64,000 bases of DNA from Linyphia triangularis (Eukaryota > Arthropoda > Arachnida > Araneae > Linyphiidae). The notes under the pieces are model-generated. The model was not told the DNA's origin and ran no database searches. It worked only from the letters and a program-made list of their open reading frames with translations. The number at the start of each line of letters is the position of its first letter. The first letter of the stretch is position 1. Shown here one piece after another: positions 37,401-57,084 of this stretch. The DNA lies in NCBI GenBank assembly GCA_963978545.1, contig OZ021732.1, forward strand, positions 67,842,328 to 67,906,327, written 5' to 3'. Position numbers and translations under genes: made by a program.

Positions 37401-39070
37401 TTTTTAAATGGGAACTTTGATTGGCCGAAATTCTTTAGGAGTTGTCAGTAAGATAGTCATGTAAAATTTCATTTTAACATAAATTTTTGAGTGTAGTATT
37501 TTAAGCAGTTCTTTTAAAAAAGATGGTATATATATGAAATTTTTTATTATTAAAAATTTTCAAAAGATATTTTATGGAATAATGCAGAGCGGAATTAGGA
37601 GTGTGGTTGCTTGTTACATGTTTGTGACCAATCATAACACCTCTTTAGAAACATGGTATTTTTTTATTTACTTATTTTCGAAACATGGCGAATAAGACAA
37701 TGTTTCTATTTGGTGGTGATTATTATTATTTTTTTAATCATTTTTATTCTCAATCGTTCTAGTTTAAACTTTGAAAATTGCCTTTAAGATATTTAACAGT
37801 AAAAGTAATTCGACTCGTATTTTATAAAATTTTATACATGCTCTTGCTTAGAATGTAAAAAATTGCAACGTAATATATCAAGCACAAACAATAACATACA
37901 AGCATAGTCACCGTAATATCAGATTTATAATTGACCTATGATGTGACATATATAATCCTCTTTAATTATACAATTTTTTTTTTGTCAGATAGTAGTAAGA
38001 AATACTACGGCTGAAAGTTTGGCAACCTTGATTTTAAGAGTTGAGTTAGATTCGATGCCGATTTGAATGCCATTGTTAGCAAAGAACATGTGCTCGATAT
38101 TTTAAAGATATATATACATATAGTTATTCATAATTTATTGATTTTCAGTATCATATCTTAAAGCTTTCACTGTCGTATGGTAAAAAAGTAATTATTGATT
38201 TATAGTGGCAATCTACATACGTAGAGAGATGGGTGCTTAGAGAACTTTGCCGAACAGGCTACTTCATTGCGAAGTTATCTTCGTGGTTTGCGAAGCAATC
38301 TCCGGGGGTTGGCTAACGTGAAAGGGTAGGGAGCGCATGCACTTAGTGTTATAAAAAATTTGTATTTCTTATTTAATCTGCTTCAAAATTAATAATGCAA
38401 TGTTTTATTCAATTTAATTTATGGGTTGTGACTCGAAACTAAAAAAATGCAACCTATATACTTTTATAAAAATTCTTTATCAATTTTGTTTCCTATGAAC
38501 TGTGTCTTTATATCCCTTTAATTAACAAAATACTTTAGTACAATCTAAATTCTACAAAAAGAAACTTTATTAAAATTCACACCTTTAACCTAATAAAAGC
38601 TTTAGATAATCGAAACAATCCATCTCCGTATTTTCCCTTAAGAATTGCAAACAGAGCGAAATTCCTACAGAACAAAATATTTACTTATGCCTATCTCGTA
38701 CAAAATTCTACCGCAAGCAAACCATTCCAACCAATGAAATATGACTTTTGATTATCGTTCTAACTTCTTACCCATTGTTCTACGGTATAAATTTAAATAA
38801 AGCTGTATTCTAATAGTCTTCAAATAAGAAATAGTTTCTATTTAAATGCTACACAACAAAGGATTAGGAATAAAACACTTCCGAGACTATTCTGGGAACC
38901 GAAAAAAAAAAAAAAAAAAGAACATGCACCATTTCCTCCGAAGAAATATTGTGTAAATATCCATTCCTCATCTGTCACACGCGCGTCTGGCTTAACTCGA
39001 AAGAAATTCATAATAAATGTAACCAACCATGGAACAATCCACAGCAAATGGTCATAAAGCAAAATAAGTT
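34490..39070. other. Long AT-rich intergenic stretch
   Basis: No gene or named element is supported. A short GC-richer patch at about 38230-38345 (GCGAAGTTATCTTCG, then TTTGCGAAGCAATCTCC) has local symmetry but no terminal repeats I can define. Confidence 0.5.
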
Positions 39071-39082
39071 TTTGTATCTTAC

Positions 39083-39220
39083 CTTGAATTCTACGCTTGA
39101 CCTCCAGAACGTCTTTTCGAAGTTCGAGTCCGAACTTCCGTGACTGGACGACCATGCTTTGGTAATTCTTTTGGGTAGAATGTGGTTTAGTGACCTCAGT
39201 ATCCCCACCCTTGTTATTTG
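39083..39220 (-). CDS. Orphan exon candidate (46 codons, phase 1 to 1), family unknown
   Basis: On the minus strand an acceptor (TATATAACAG) precedes 39220 and a strong donor (CAAG|GTAAGATAC) follows 39083. The 138 bases between are open in one frame and encode a charged peptide including GGDTEVTKPHSTQKNYQSMV and RKFGLELRKDVLEVKRRIQ. The second half is a likely amphipathic helix or coiled coil. Base composition is clearly less AT-rich than the flanks. Both ends are in phase 1, so the exon could be skipped or inserted without a frameshift. Partner exons are not visible and must lie outside or in very long introns. I do not recognise the protein. Confidence 0.4.
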
Positions 39221-40130
39221 CTGTTATATAAAAATGATTTTTCTGTATGATGCATCATATGTTCTTCTAACACACCAAGAGATTGCACTACATTTTCAGG
39301 ACCTGTGTCAACTTAGCTTACAGGTTAACTCTTTAGGTAAGAAAACGGAAAAAGCATAAATAGTGAGTATTTTTGCAACTAACTTAAGTTAAATGGCATA
39401 CAATCAGTTTATAATTAGTATCACATAGTATTTCTTGTACATTTAAATAACTTGTGGCATATTTTCGTCTGAGTATTTTAATTATGTAGTCAGCAATTTT
39501 TTCAAACAAGTTTGGCAGCTTACTTTTCGTCTTCAATCAATTATTGTCATACTTTGAGAAAAAGTTTTCGCCTGGTTAAATGTATTTTAATACCTAATAT
39601 TTCTAAACTAAAGTAGATCAAAACATACTTTTTTTTGCGTTTGATGTTCTTTAAATTCGGGGGGAAAAAGAACTGTAGATAATAACGTCTCAAATGATCT
39701 TACACACTGCACTTGATATAGAATTTCAGCTATCAAAAATGCAACTATATTCCTAACAAAATTCTGTTTACAAAGGATATCCTTTAAATGTATAATCAGT
39801 CAAAAATTTATTATTTCATAATTATAATTAAAAAAAAAATATTTATCATATAAGGGTGGTGATAAAAAATACAAATATCAAGTCAAAATACAAATGCAAT
39901 TATTTGGCATATTCACTTCTCATTTTTATTTTTATATTTCCCAAATTTAATTTTTCATCATGAAAAAATATCATGTCAGTAATAGTAATATCGTACGTTT
40001 TATACATTTACACAAAATGAAGTGAGTATCTTATTTGTTAATTTATTTTTATATTTTTTTTTTTATATCTAGGCATTAGAAAAGTGCATCAGAGGGGATA
40101 AGAAACATTTTTATGCGTATTTTATTCCTT

Positions 40131-40137
40131 ATATAAA
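40131..40137 (+). promoter_or_regulatory. TATA box of the second four-Cys gene
   Basis: TATATAA lies about 30 bases before a likely transcription start near 40165. A 5' UTR exon then runs to a possible donor at 40239 (ATTA|GTAAAACG), and a short intron ends at the CATACAG acceptor (40370) just before the ATG. The same sequence is kept in the duplicated pseudogene (55554-55560). Confidence 0.55.
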
Positions 40138-40375
40138 CGTCTTGGTTTATATGTACAATATATGTATGGCAACGAGCAGCGTTAGTTTCCGAATTTAAAC
40201 CTTCCGAGCTGTTTCCAATCCGGCAATACCAATCATTAGTAAAACGATGCACAAGAAAAAGTATATTTCATTTAAAAAAATCATATCGCATAGTTGATAT
40301 TTGAAAATTTGATTAAAAATACTGTATTTTGTTTACAATTGCCTTGATTAATTAAATTTATTTCATACAGAAATC

Positions 40376-42193
40376 ATGGCCCATCACAAGGTGTCTATAT
40401 CAGTTATATCAATCTTCATATTGATCCTGGGAACACCGGTCTACTGCGGATTTACAGACTCAATCAACACCCAGAACGTGGATCACATGATCAGTTCCTT
40501 GAGGACCCCTCAAATCACCGACAACACCTCCTTGGTGGCCAGCACCAAGAAAGAACAGCGAATCGGCTTCTATCCAGCAGGGAACCAGTTTTCATCAGCT
40601 TTAGCCAGCTTGGCGCATCTGGGTGGCTTTGGAACAATGGGTTCCATGGGTGGCTTACGCACCGTAATGATGGGTGGTATGTTGTATGGATTGTCACTAA
40701 TTCCTGCAGTCGTTTTAGCTCTTGGTGGGAATGGTCTGCCACTTGGTGGTATGCTATCTTCTTTAGGACTCAGCAAGAGGGCTCTGCCAGAGACGAGTTC
40801 TGCCAAGATGCCACTGCTGTCGGAGGGACAGACAAGGAGGTTGTTGCAAATGTTGCAGTCTGCTTTCAAACAGTGGAATATCGCTGATGAACACTGCAAG
40901 CAGTTGTTTGTATGCCAAATGTACAGGCAGGTATCAAGCAATGGAGTGACGCCAGATCTGGATTTGTTCAAGGAGGCTTTGCTGCATATATTGGAGTGAG
41001 TAGCGCCTTATTACGTAATTTGATACTGTATATTTGTTCATACCTTTATGCTATTGAACTTAATTCCCTTAAAATAGAATTTAATTTTAATAATAATTTA
41101 CACCAAAGTTTATACGGACCTCATCTAGAACCCTTCTAGAACTCAAGATCTCAATGGAACACCCAAGCTAGTTTAGTGTTTAAAACAATTACCTTTTCAG
41201 TTTTCGTTACTTATTCTCCATTTAGAAATCCGTTAAAAATCGTTCAACAAATCACGCACCATTCACATCGAGTTCACTTAGAGTTAGCCAATAACACATA
41301 TCATAATTTCTAAAGGAAAATAAATATGCAAGTAAATTATTCATTGACAACTAAAGAGGAAGATTCCATATTAAAATATATTAGAAGATTTGTCTTTAAT
41401 ATTAAAATGTATTAAATACTTTTTTAGGAGTTCATTCACACTTGTCAAATAATTTTATACCGAATTCATTAGGGTTAAGTTTATGTATAACTTTTATATT
41501 AGAAAATAAATATTCTAAACATCAGTTCATTTTTTCCATACACCCTTTAAACGTAAGTAAGCATGACCCAAGTAATTTTTTCTGTAAATGCTAGATTAAA
41601 CGAGTTAAGAGTTTTCTAATTGAGTATTTTAGAGTTTTCTAATTTGGTATTTCTTTAGCTCAATACGAGGGACAGGATAAGATATTATGCATTTACGCTA
41701 TTTAAATCACTTTTTAACTTGCAGAATAGGAAGACTGATAAGTGGAACAATATACTGTAGCACACCGTAAATTGTATCAGAGTTAACCGTTTTAAAAGAC
41801 AGTTCTATCTATACTGCGAGATAGTTAAGAAAAGTTAAATTGGACCAACTTGAATGTACCTTGTGCCTGTAGTTGGTCATCATTACATTTTACGTCGTAT
41901 ATCTATTTATGTCCTATTATTTTATTAGACGTGGTGGTCAACGCCGTGCTGGTCGGGCTGCTGAGCATCTATTGTCCCAGTACGAGCACTACTTTGTCGC
42001 CGCCAGAATGGGAATGGACCAGGACAATTGTGAGACCAACTACCCGAGATGCAGCCTCAGTCTCTATCCAAAAGACGATGGATTCAAGAAGCCTCCCACC
42101 AACAAGAAGTCACCAAAGAAACCTGCTGCCAAAGAATCCGCAAAGGGAGATCGTATGGAAGCATCAGTCACTAAGAAGACAACATCGTCATGA
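40376..42193 (+). CDS. Secreted four-Cys protein, DM4/DM12-like (294 aa, two coding exons)
   Basis: Coding exons are 40376-40995 and 41929-42193. The phase-2 intron has donor GGA|GTGAGT and acceptor TTTATTAG. A splice acceptor ends five bases before the ATG. The protein has a signal peptide (1-24, ending PVYCG), a Ser/Thr-rich linker, a Gly/Met-rich hydrophobic segment (about 83-130), a possible LSKR processing site (132-135), a helical region, then Cys174-x5-Cys180 in exon 1 and Cys241-x6-Cys248 in exon 2. The second pair sits in the motif C-ETNYPR-C-SLSLYP, preceded by a Tyr/Ala-rich helix (QYEHYFVAARMG). The tail is Lys/Pro/Ser-rich. Cys spacing, intron position and phase match the gene at 8042, so the two are paralogues. 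The DM4/DM12 assignment is from memory. Function is unknown. It is the left partner of the protease gene in a tandemly duplicated unit. Confidence 0.82.
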
Positions 42194-43174
42194 AAGTATT
42201 TACCTTATGTTTGGGAAATGTGAGTTTGAGCTGGTGTTTGAACTATTAATCTGGTGTTTACTTAGGAAAGGGGGTTTGGGCATTGGTAGTGTGTTTCGTA
42301 TGGATAATTAGTTCGTGTTAGATGAATTTGGATGGTTGTAGCCTTCTAATGGAAATTATTTAGAACCGTCAATATCCATATATCGTTCCTTTTTATGAAA
42401 AGTATTAAAAAATATGCTTATTGGTCATTGTTTTTTCTAGTCCAGTGTTTGCGAAGTGTAAAAAAAATTAAATGATGATGAATTTGATATTTTTGGATGA
42501 GTCAATTGAAACTTATAGTTAATGGAAAAAAATCCACTTTAAAAAGGTACGCGGCTTTTACCAATAATGATACTGCAATGCTGTAGATTACCAATAATGA
42601 TTGCGAATAGATACTGAAATGCGATATTTCGCTTTAAAAAAAGTATGAAAAATTTAAAGGAATAAATAATAAAAATATTAATATTCCATTAAATTTTGTG
42701 AAACTTCAGTTTTTCATCAATTCTGTAATTTATATGACGTTTCTCATTTGTACTTGCAAATGCTGTAAATTAAAAACAAAAAATATTAATAAGTTGAATG
42801 TTGTCTTCACTCTGAATGAGAAAATGTTTATCAAAAAATTTGAATGTTTCATTAATCTCTTAATTTATTTCATTTTCGTCACCTATTTATTAAACATAAT
42901 AAAAACATTTATTTATTTTTCAATTCACCATTGCATAGTTTTAAACGAAAATCATTAATAAACATTTGGATTGATATTAATTTGTAGAGCACTAATATAT
43001 AATTATTACTATTTTATAGAGAAATAATTTTCTATTAACTGATCAATAACGTGTTTTGTGATAAATTATATTGAAATTATTAATTTTATAAATTTCTAGT
43101 TAGCACATAAAAGTAATCATGTGATTATATTTTACGTGATAGTAAGAAACAATATTATAAAAATTTTATGAAAT

Positions 43175-43213
43175 CATTTTACTCTTATTAGAAGAATTCA
43201 TAAGAGTAAAATG
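43175..43213. other. Perfect 14-bp hairpin conserved in both units
   Basis: CATTTTACTCTTAT and ATAAGAGTAAAATG are perfect inverted repeats around an 11-base loop (TAGAAGAATTC). Copy B has the identical hairpin at 58054-58092 while surrounding bases differ. It could be a structured RNA element or a tiny mobile-element scar. Confidence 0.5.
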
Positions 43214-43821
43214 CCTTGTCTAAGGGTTTGTATTTGATTTTGTATACTAAAAATAAAAATTCAAAGTGAAAAGTTTTGAACTGTGTTTTTATATTTTACC
43301 TGATTTTGCGAATGTATGACATTATTATAATGTGAAATATAGAGTAACAATTGATCAGAAGACAAAATTATTGCTCAATACATAAAATATCTGAATGGTG
43401 AATTTTAGTTGACATTTTTCACTTGACATATTTACAGTAAAATTGTTCACATCTACCAAACTTTAATATTAAGTATGTCTAAATGAAACTGGCAAGGAAT
43501 GAAACTGTTGAAAAATAGCTTCAAATGAAAAAATTGCATTTGAGGAACAAAATATTGTAAAAGATACTGATAGGTTTTCAGAATTGGAGAAAAAAGTTAC
43601 TTTGTATCCAGAAATATTGCATTAAGGATTATGTTTAAATTTTGCTATGCAAAAAATAAAGCTATTCTTTATTGATATTTATTATATTTTGCGGAGTATA
43701 GTTTTTTAGTACACCAGCTTTTTACCCATGAATCATGTAATTTTCTTCAATTTGTTTGGACTTCTTTCAGCTACTCCTATAACTAGATAATATATCTTTA
43801 ACCAATGTTGCCTAAAAATCA

Positions 43822-43822
<1 letters not shown>

Positions 43823-43890
<68 letters not shown>

Positions 43891-43945
43891 TGATAATAAT
43901 CTTAATAATAATAATAACAATAATAAATAATAATAATAATAATAA
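43823..43945. repeat. Poly-A followed by (AAT)n, present only in unit A
   Basis: About 64 bp of nearly pure A is followed by an AAT array. Copy B has only a short (AAT)n at the same place (about 58705-58722). Confidence 0.9.
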
Positions 43946-44150
43946 TTTTAAGAATTCTTAGCAAAGCTTCAATTAGTACGACTTCCTTACTATGCATTTT
44001 ATAAAAACCATGGAAATTTATCTATTTTCAATTAAACACATTGCAATGAAAAGGATCGAACAATTAAACACGTATTTGATTTTGGGGCAAGATATTTTAG
44101 ATAAAATGGCTTTAAAAATTAAAAAAAACAACGAAGAACGATACATAATT

Positions 44151-44272
<122 letters not shown>

Positions 44273-44752
44273 AAATTTCAAGGAAATAAACTATAAGTCT
44301 ATTTCACTAATAAAAATTTCCTTCAGTTATGGAATTAAACTCATTTAAAATTTAAAGTTGAAATATAAGGATTTAAAAACACTTCAAATGAAATGCATTA
44401 ATACCATTTAATAAGAGTGCTTTTAATTTTTTTTACTTGTAGTTAATAGCTTCCAACTCCAGTATTTCATGTATTAGCGTAACAATTTCCAATCTTACAT
44501 TCATTTGTAGCTTTTTATAAACAAATATTTTATAAAATGTATCGAAGGTTTATAGACTGTTCAAAGACACAAATACAATGCTTTGTAATTTATTAGATGA
44601 AAATATTAACACACACATTCAAGAAATGTATTACAAAAGTTGTTCAAATAGCATGAAAAATCAAAACAAAATTAACTCATCTGCCAATAAACTTCTGTAA
44701 AGTTATGTAAAATACGCAACATAAGAATATAAACTAATTTTCTAATAAGTTC

Positions 44753-44758
44753 TTTATT
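44753..44758 (-). terminator. Polyadenylation signal of protease gene A
   Basis: AATAAA on the minus strand, about 70 bases after the stop codon. Paralogue B reads ACTAAA at the same place. Confidence 0.45.
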
Positions 44759-44826
44759 TCAAGATTTCCAGCTTGTTCATTTGATTAATTGAGACAGGTG
44801 ATAAAGTCTCATACGCGAAGGCAATC

Positions 44827-53585
<8,759 letters not shown>

Positions 53586-54292
53586 CTAAAATGTTTCAGT
53601 GATACTTTACATTACATTACATTATCAGGCAATAAGTAAGTTAAAAGTATAAAAATTTTTAACTACCATAAGAAATTAGTAGATTAAAAAGAATAATTAT
53701 AAAATTCTATATTCATTTAGATGGTGTGATTGAAATTTTAGTCTATAAGGATCAATGTTTTTTTAATTAATTTTGAAATTTTTTGATTTACTGTTAATAA
53801 AAATTTTACTCTTAAAATTTATTAAATTTAGCGCCATTTTGAACTTACTATCTTTGAAGAACTAATTTAGTAAAATATCCGGTTTTATATTTAATAAAAT
53901 TGTTCAGTCAAATAGTCCCGTACATATATATACTACAAATTCAATAATTGTCACAATATATTAACGATTTGACTCTAATAGTTTCAAACGTAACAGTTTC
54001 TTTTTAAGATAAAGGTGATAAAATATTAATAATAGATTTATTTTAAAAATAATATTATATTTCTTCAAACATCTAAAATATTTTCTAATTAAAATATCTC
54101 AAAAAGTGAATAAAACATTTTTAAATGAACAAATAAATTAATTCAACAATAATAATTTAGTAATTTCAATACTAATTTTTGATTATATAATTACTGTCAC
54201 ACATAAAAACTAACTTCTACAAATCGTCTTTCAGCTAAAAATTATTTGATATACTTGAAAGTTAAAAAAAATTCTACGAAATATATACTTAC

Positions 54293-54350
54293 ATTTAAAA
54301 TCTTTCAAAGGTAAATCTTCTGAACCACACTTTTAGAGTACCTCTGCTTT
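54293..54350 (-). other. 5' UTR exon of protease gene A with an ambiguous start codon
   Basis: The likely first exon follows the TATA box and ends in ...GATTTTAAAT|GTAAGTATA. The sequence contains ATG only as AAATGTAAGT, where the G is also the first base of the donor. Canonical splicing to the next exon (TTTTAG|ATTACG) leaves no ATG. If one extra G were present (ATG|GTAAGT), the reading frame would start M-I-T-F-R-P exactly in phase. This could be a one-base loss, an assembly error or a wrong exon assignment. The upper boundary is approximate. Confidence 0.5.
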
Positions 54351-54376
54351 GTGATAAACCGATATAAAATGTGGGT

Positions 54377-54386
54377 CTTTTTATAG
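54377..54386 (-). promoter_or_regulatory. TATA box of protease gene A
   Basis: The minus strand reads CTATAAAAAG. The start of transcription is expected about 30 bases downstream, near 54350, which matches the first exon. Confidence 0.6.
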
Positions 54387-54399
54387 GGGTAAAAAATTT

Positions 54400-55215
54400 A
54401 AAATAACAAATATCACATGCTTATTTTTACTCGTGATGTGCATATTAAACTCGTGAATTATTATCTGTTAATGATCCATCACGTTTAAATTATATCGGAA
54501 CAATTGACAGATTTCGTATCATACTATACCTGAGAAAAGTTTGATTTTTATCATAATCTGCTTTTATTGAAATTATCAAAAAGAAAGTGAGTGCTAACCC
54601 ATTCATTCCGAGTTTGTTTTATAGCGTGAAACAACCTGAAATGAAATAATTATAAATTTTTTAATTAAAAAGGTTTAGGAACTTGCGTATTTTTTCAAGA
54701 TGAGTAAAAATTAAAAAGATAATGAAACTTTACAGTAACACTTTAAAACTTCAAATATACATAAAATAAAAAAAAATGTCGGTAGCATATTTACTAAAAA
54801 CAGATCAACTCATCTATAAATTATCTTTAAGGTATCTATTAACAATTCACTTCAACTTTAGATACACTTTAAGTATTAAAGACAAAATTTACTTTACATA
54901 AAGTAAATTATTATAGTTTTTATAAGAAGTTTATAATTTATTCACAGAATCATTTTCTCTCTACATGCTTTGGAAAAAGAAAAAGGAGTAGAGGGGGGGG
55001 GGGGGATAATTGCATATGTCGACGCATTTTTAGTTTTGATTGTGATACATTATTAATTTGTGATTTTTGATATCATTGAATTCAAAATTATTTTAAATAT
55101 CAAATTAATTCAAGTGATTAGAATTATAACTTCAATTGTAAAAGAATTAAAAGTATAGTATACGATGACTATAAACACAAAAATTGGTAAGAAGAAAACT
55201 TTTTAATGTTCAGAG
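54400..55215. other. Spacer between duplicated units A and B
   Basis: AT-rich, with a poly-G run at 54993-55005. No gene is supported. Similarity to the left edge of unit A (about 39780) begins at about 55220. Confidence 0.55.
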
Positions 55216-55553
55216 ATATTTTATAATATATGATTTAATATTTCATAATTAAAATAATAAAAAAAAAGTTATCATATGATGGTGGTGATAAAAAACACAA
55301 ATATCGAGTCAAAATGCAAATGCAATTATTTAGCATATTCACCTCCCATTTTTATTTTTATGTTTCTCAAATTTATTTTTTCATAATGAAAAAATATCAT
55401 TTCAGTAATAGTAATATCGTACGTTTTATACATTTACACAAAATGAAGTGAGTATCTTATTTGTTAATTTATTTTTATATTTTTTTTTATATCTAGGCAT
55501 TAGAAAAGTGCATCAGAGGGGATAAGAAACATTTTTATGCGTATTTTATTCCT

Positions 55554-55560
55554 TATATAA
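55554..55560 (+). promoter_or_regulatory. TATA box of the duplicated four-Cys pseudogene
   Basis: TATATAA and its flanks, through the 5' UTR and acceptor, are almost identical to 40131-40370. The disrupted copy could still be transcribed. Confidence 0.5.
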
Positions 55561-55799
55561 ACGTCTTGGTTTATATGTACAATATATGTATGGCAACGAG
55601 CAGCGTTAGTTTCCGAATTTAAACCTTCCGAGCTGTTTCCAATCCGGCAATACCAATCATTAGTAAAACGATGCACAAGAAAAAGTATATTTCATTTAAA
55701 AAAATCATATCGCATAGTTGATATTTGAAAATTTGATTAAAAATACTGTATTTTGTTTACAATTGCCTTGATTAATTAAATTTATTTCATACAGAAATC

Positions 55800-57080
55800 A
55801 TGGCCCATCACAAGGTGTCTATATCAGTTATATCAATCTTCATATTGATCCTGGGAACACCGGTCTACTGCGGTCTACAATAGTATACGCACTTTTATAC
55901 TATTGAACTTAATTCACTTAAAAGAGACTAATTGAGTTTAATTTGAATAATAATTTAAACCAAAGTTTATACGGACCTCAACAAGAGCCCTTCTAGAACT
56001 CAAGATCTCAATGGAACACCCAAGCTAGTTTAGAGTTTAAAACAATTATATATTTCAGTTTTCGTTACTTATTCTCCATTTAGAAATCCGTTAAAAATCA
56101 TTCAACAAATCACCCAAAATTCACATAGAGTTCACTTAGAATTCGCCAATAACACATATCATAATTTCTAAAGGAAAATAAATATGCATGTAAATTATTC
56201 ATTGACAACCAAAAAGGAAGATTGCATATTAAAATATAGTAGAAGATTTGTCTTTAATATTAAAATGTATTAAAGACTTTTTGATGAGTTCAGTCACACT
56301 TGTCAAATAAGTTTATACCGAATTAATTAAGGTTAAGTTTACATATAATATTTATATTAGAAAATAAATAATCTACACATCAGTTCATTTTTTCCATACA
56401 CCCGTTAAACGTAAGTAAGCATGACCGAAGTAATTTTTTCTTTAAATGCTAGATTAAACGAGTAACGAGTAAACGAGTTTTCTAATTGAGTATTTTAGAG
56501 TTTTCTAATTGGGTATTTCTTTAGCTTACTACGAGGGACAGGATACGATATTATGCATTTACGCTATTTAAATCACATTTTAACTTGCACAATAGGAAAC
56601 ATCACTTTTACAATACAGTGATTGATAAGTGGAATAATCTACCGTAGCACACCGTAAATTGTATCAGACTTAACCGTTTTAAAAGACAGATTTATCTATA
56701 CTGGGAGATTGTTCGGACAAGTTAAATTGGACGAACCTCAATATATCTTTTGCCTGTAGTTTCTCGTCATGGCATTTGACGTCGTATATTTATTTATGTC
56801 CTATTATTTTATTAGACGTGGTGGTCAAAGCCGTGCTGGTCGGGCTGCTGAGCATCTATTATCCCAGTACGAGCACTACTTTGTCGCCGCCAGAATGGGA
56901 ATGCAGCAGGACAATTGTGAGACCAACTACCCGAGATGGAGCCTCAGTCTCTATCCAAAAGACGGTGGATTCAAGAAGCCTCCCACCAACAAGAAGTCAC
57001 CAAAGAAACCTGCTGCCAAAGAATCCGCAAAGGGAGATCGTATGGAAGCATCAGTCACTAAGAAGACAACATCGTCATAA
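55800..57080 (+). pseudogene. Truncated duplicate of the second four-Cys gene
   Basis: Exon 1 begins as in the intact gene (ATG at 55800, signal peptide ending PVYCG), then jumps into what is intron in the intact copy. It reads only L, Q and TAG, a 27-residue frame ending at 55883. A deletion equivalent to about 40450-41040 removed the rest of exon 1 and its donor. A short repeat (CGGTCTAC) lies at the breakpoint. Exon 2 (56816-57080) keeps its acceptor and open frame, but the fourth conserved Cys is Trp (NYPRW for NYPRC), and Asp-Gln before the third Cys is Gln-Gln. The full protein cannot be made. A secreted signal-peptide fragment is the most that could come from it. Confidence 0.88.
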
Positions 57081-57084
57081 AAGT

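Noticed and set aside
38230..38345. GC-richer patch with local symmetry as a transposon
   Set aside because: No paired ends or target-site duplication could be defined.
41850..42311. 153-aa ORF over exon 2 of the four-Cys gene (and 56776-57198)
   Set aside because: Wrong frame relative to the spliced gene, and its start lies in the intron. The correct frame has the conserved Cys motif.
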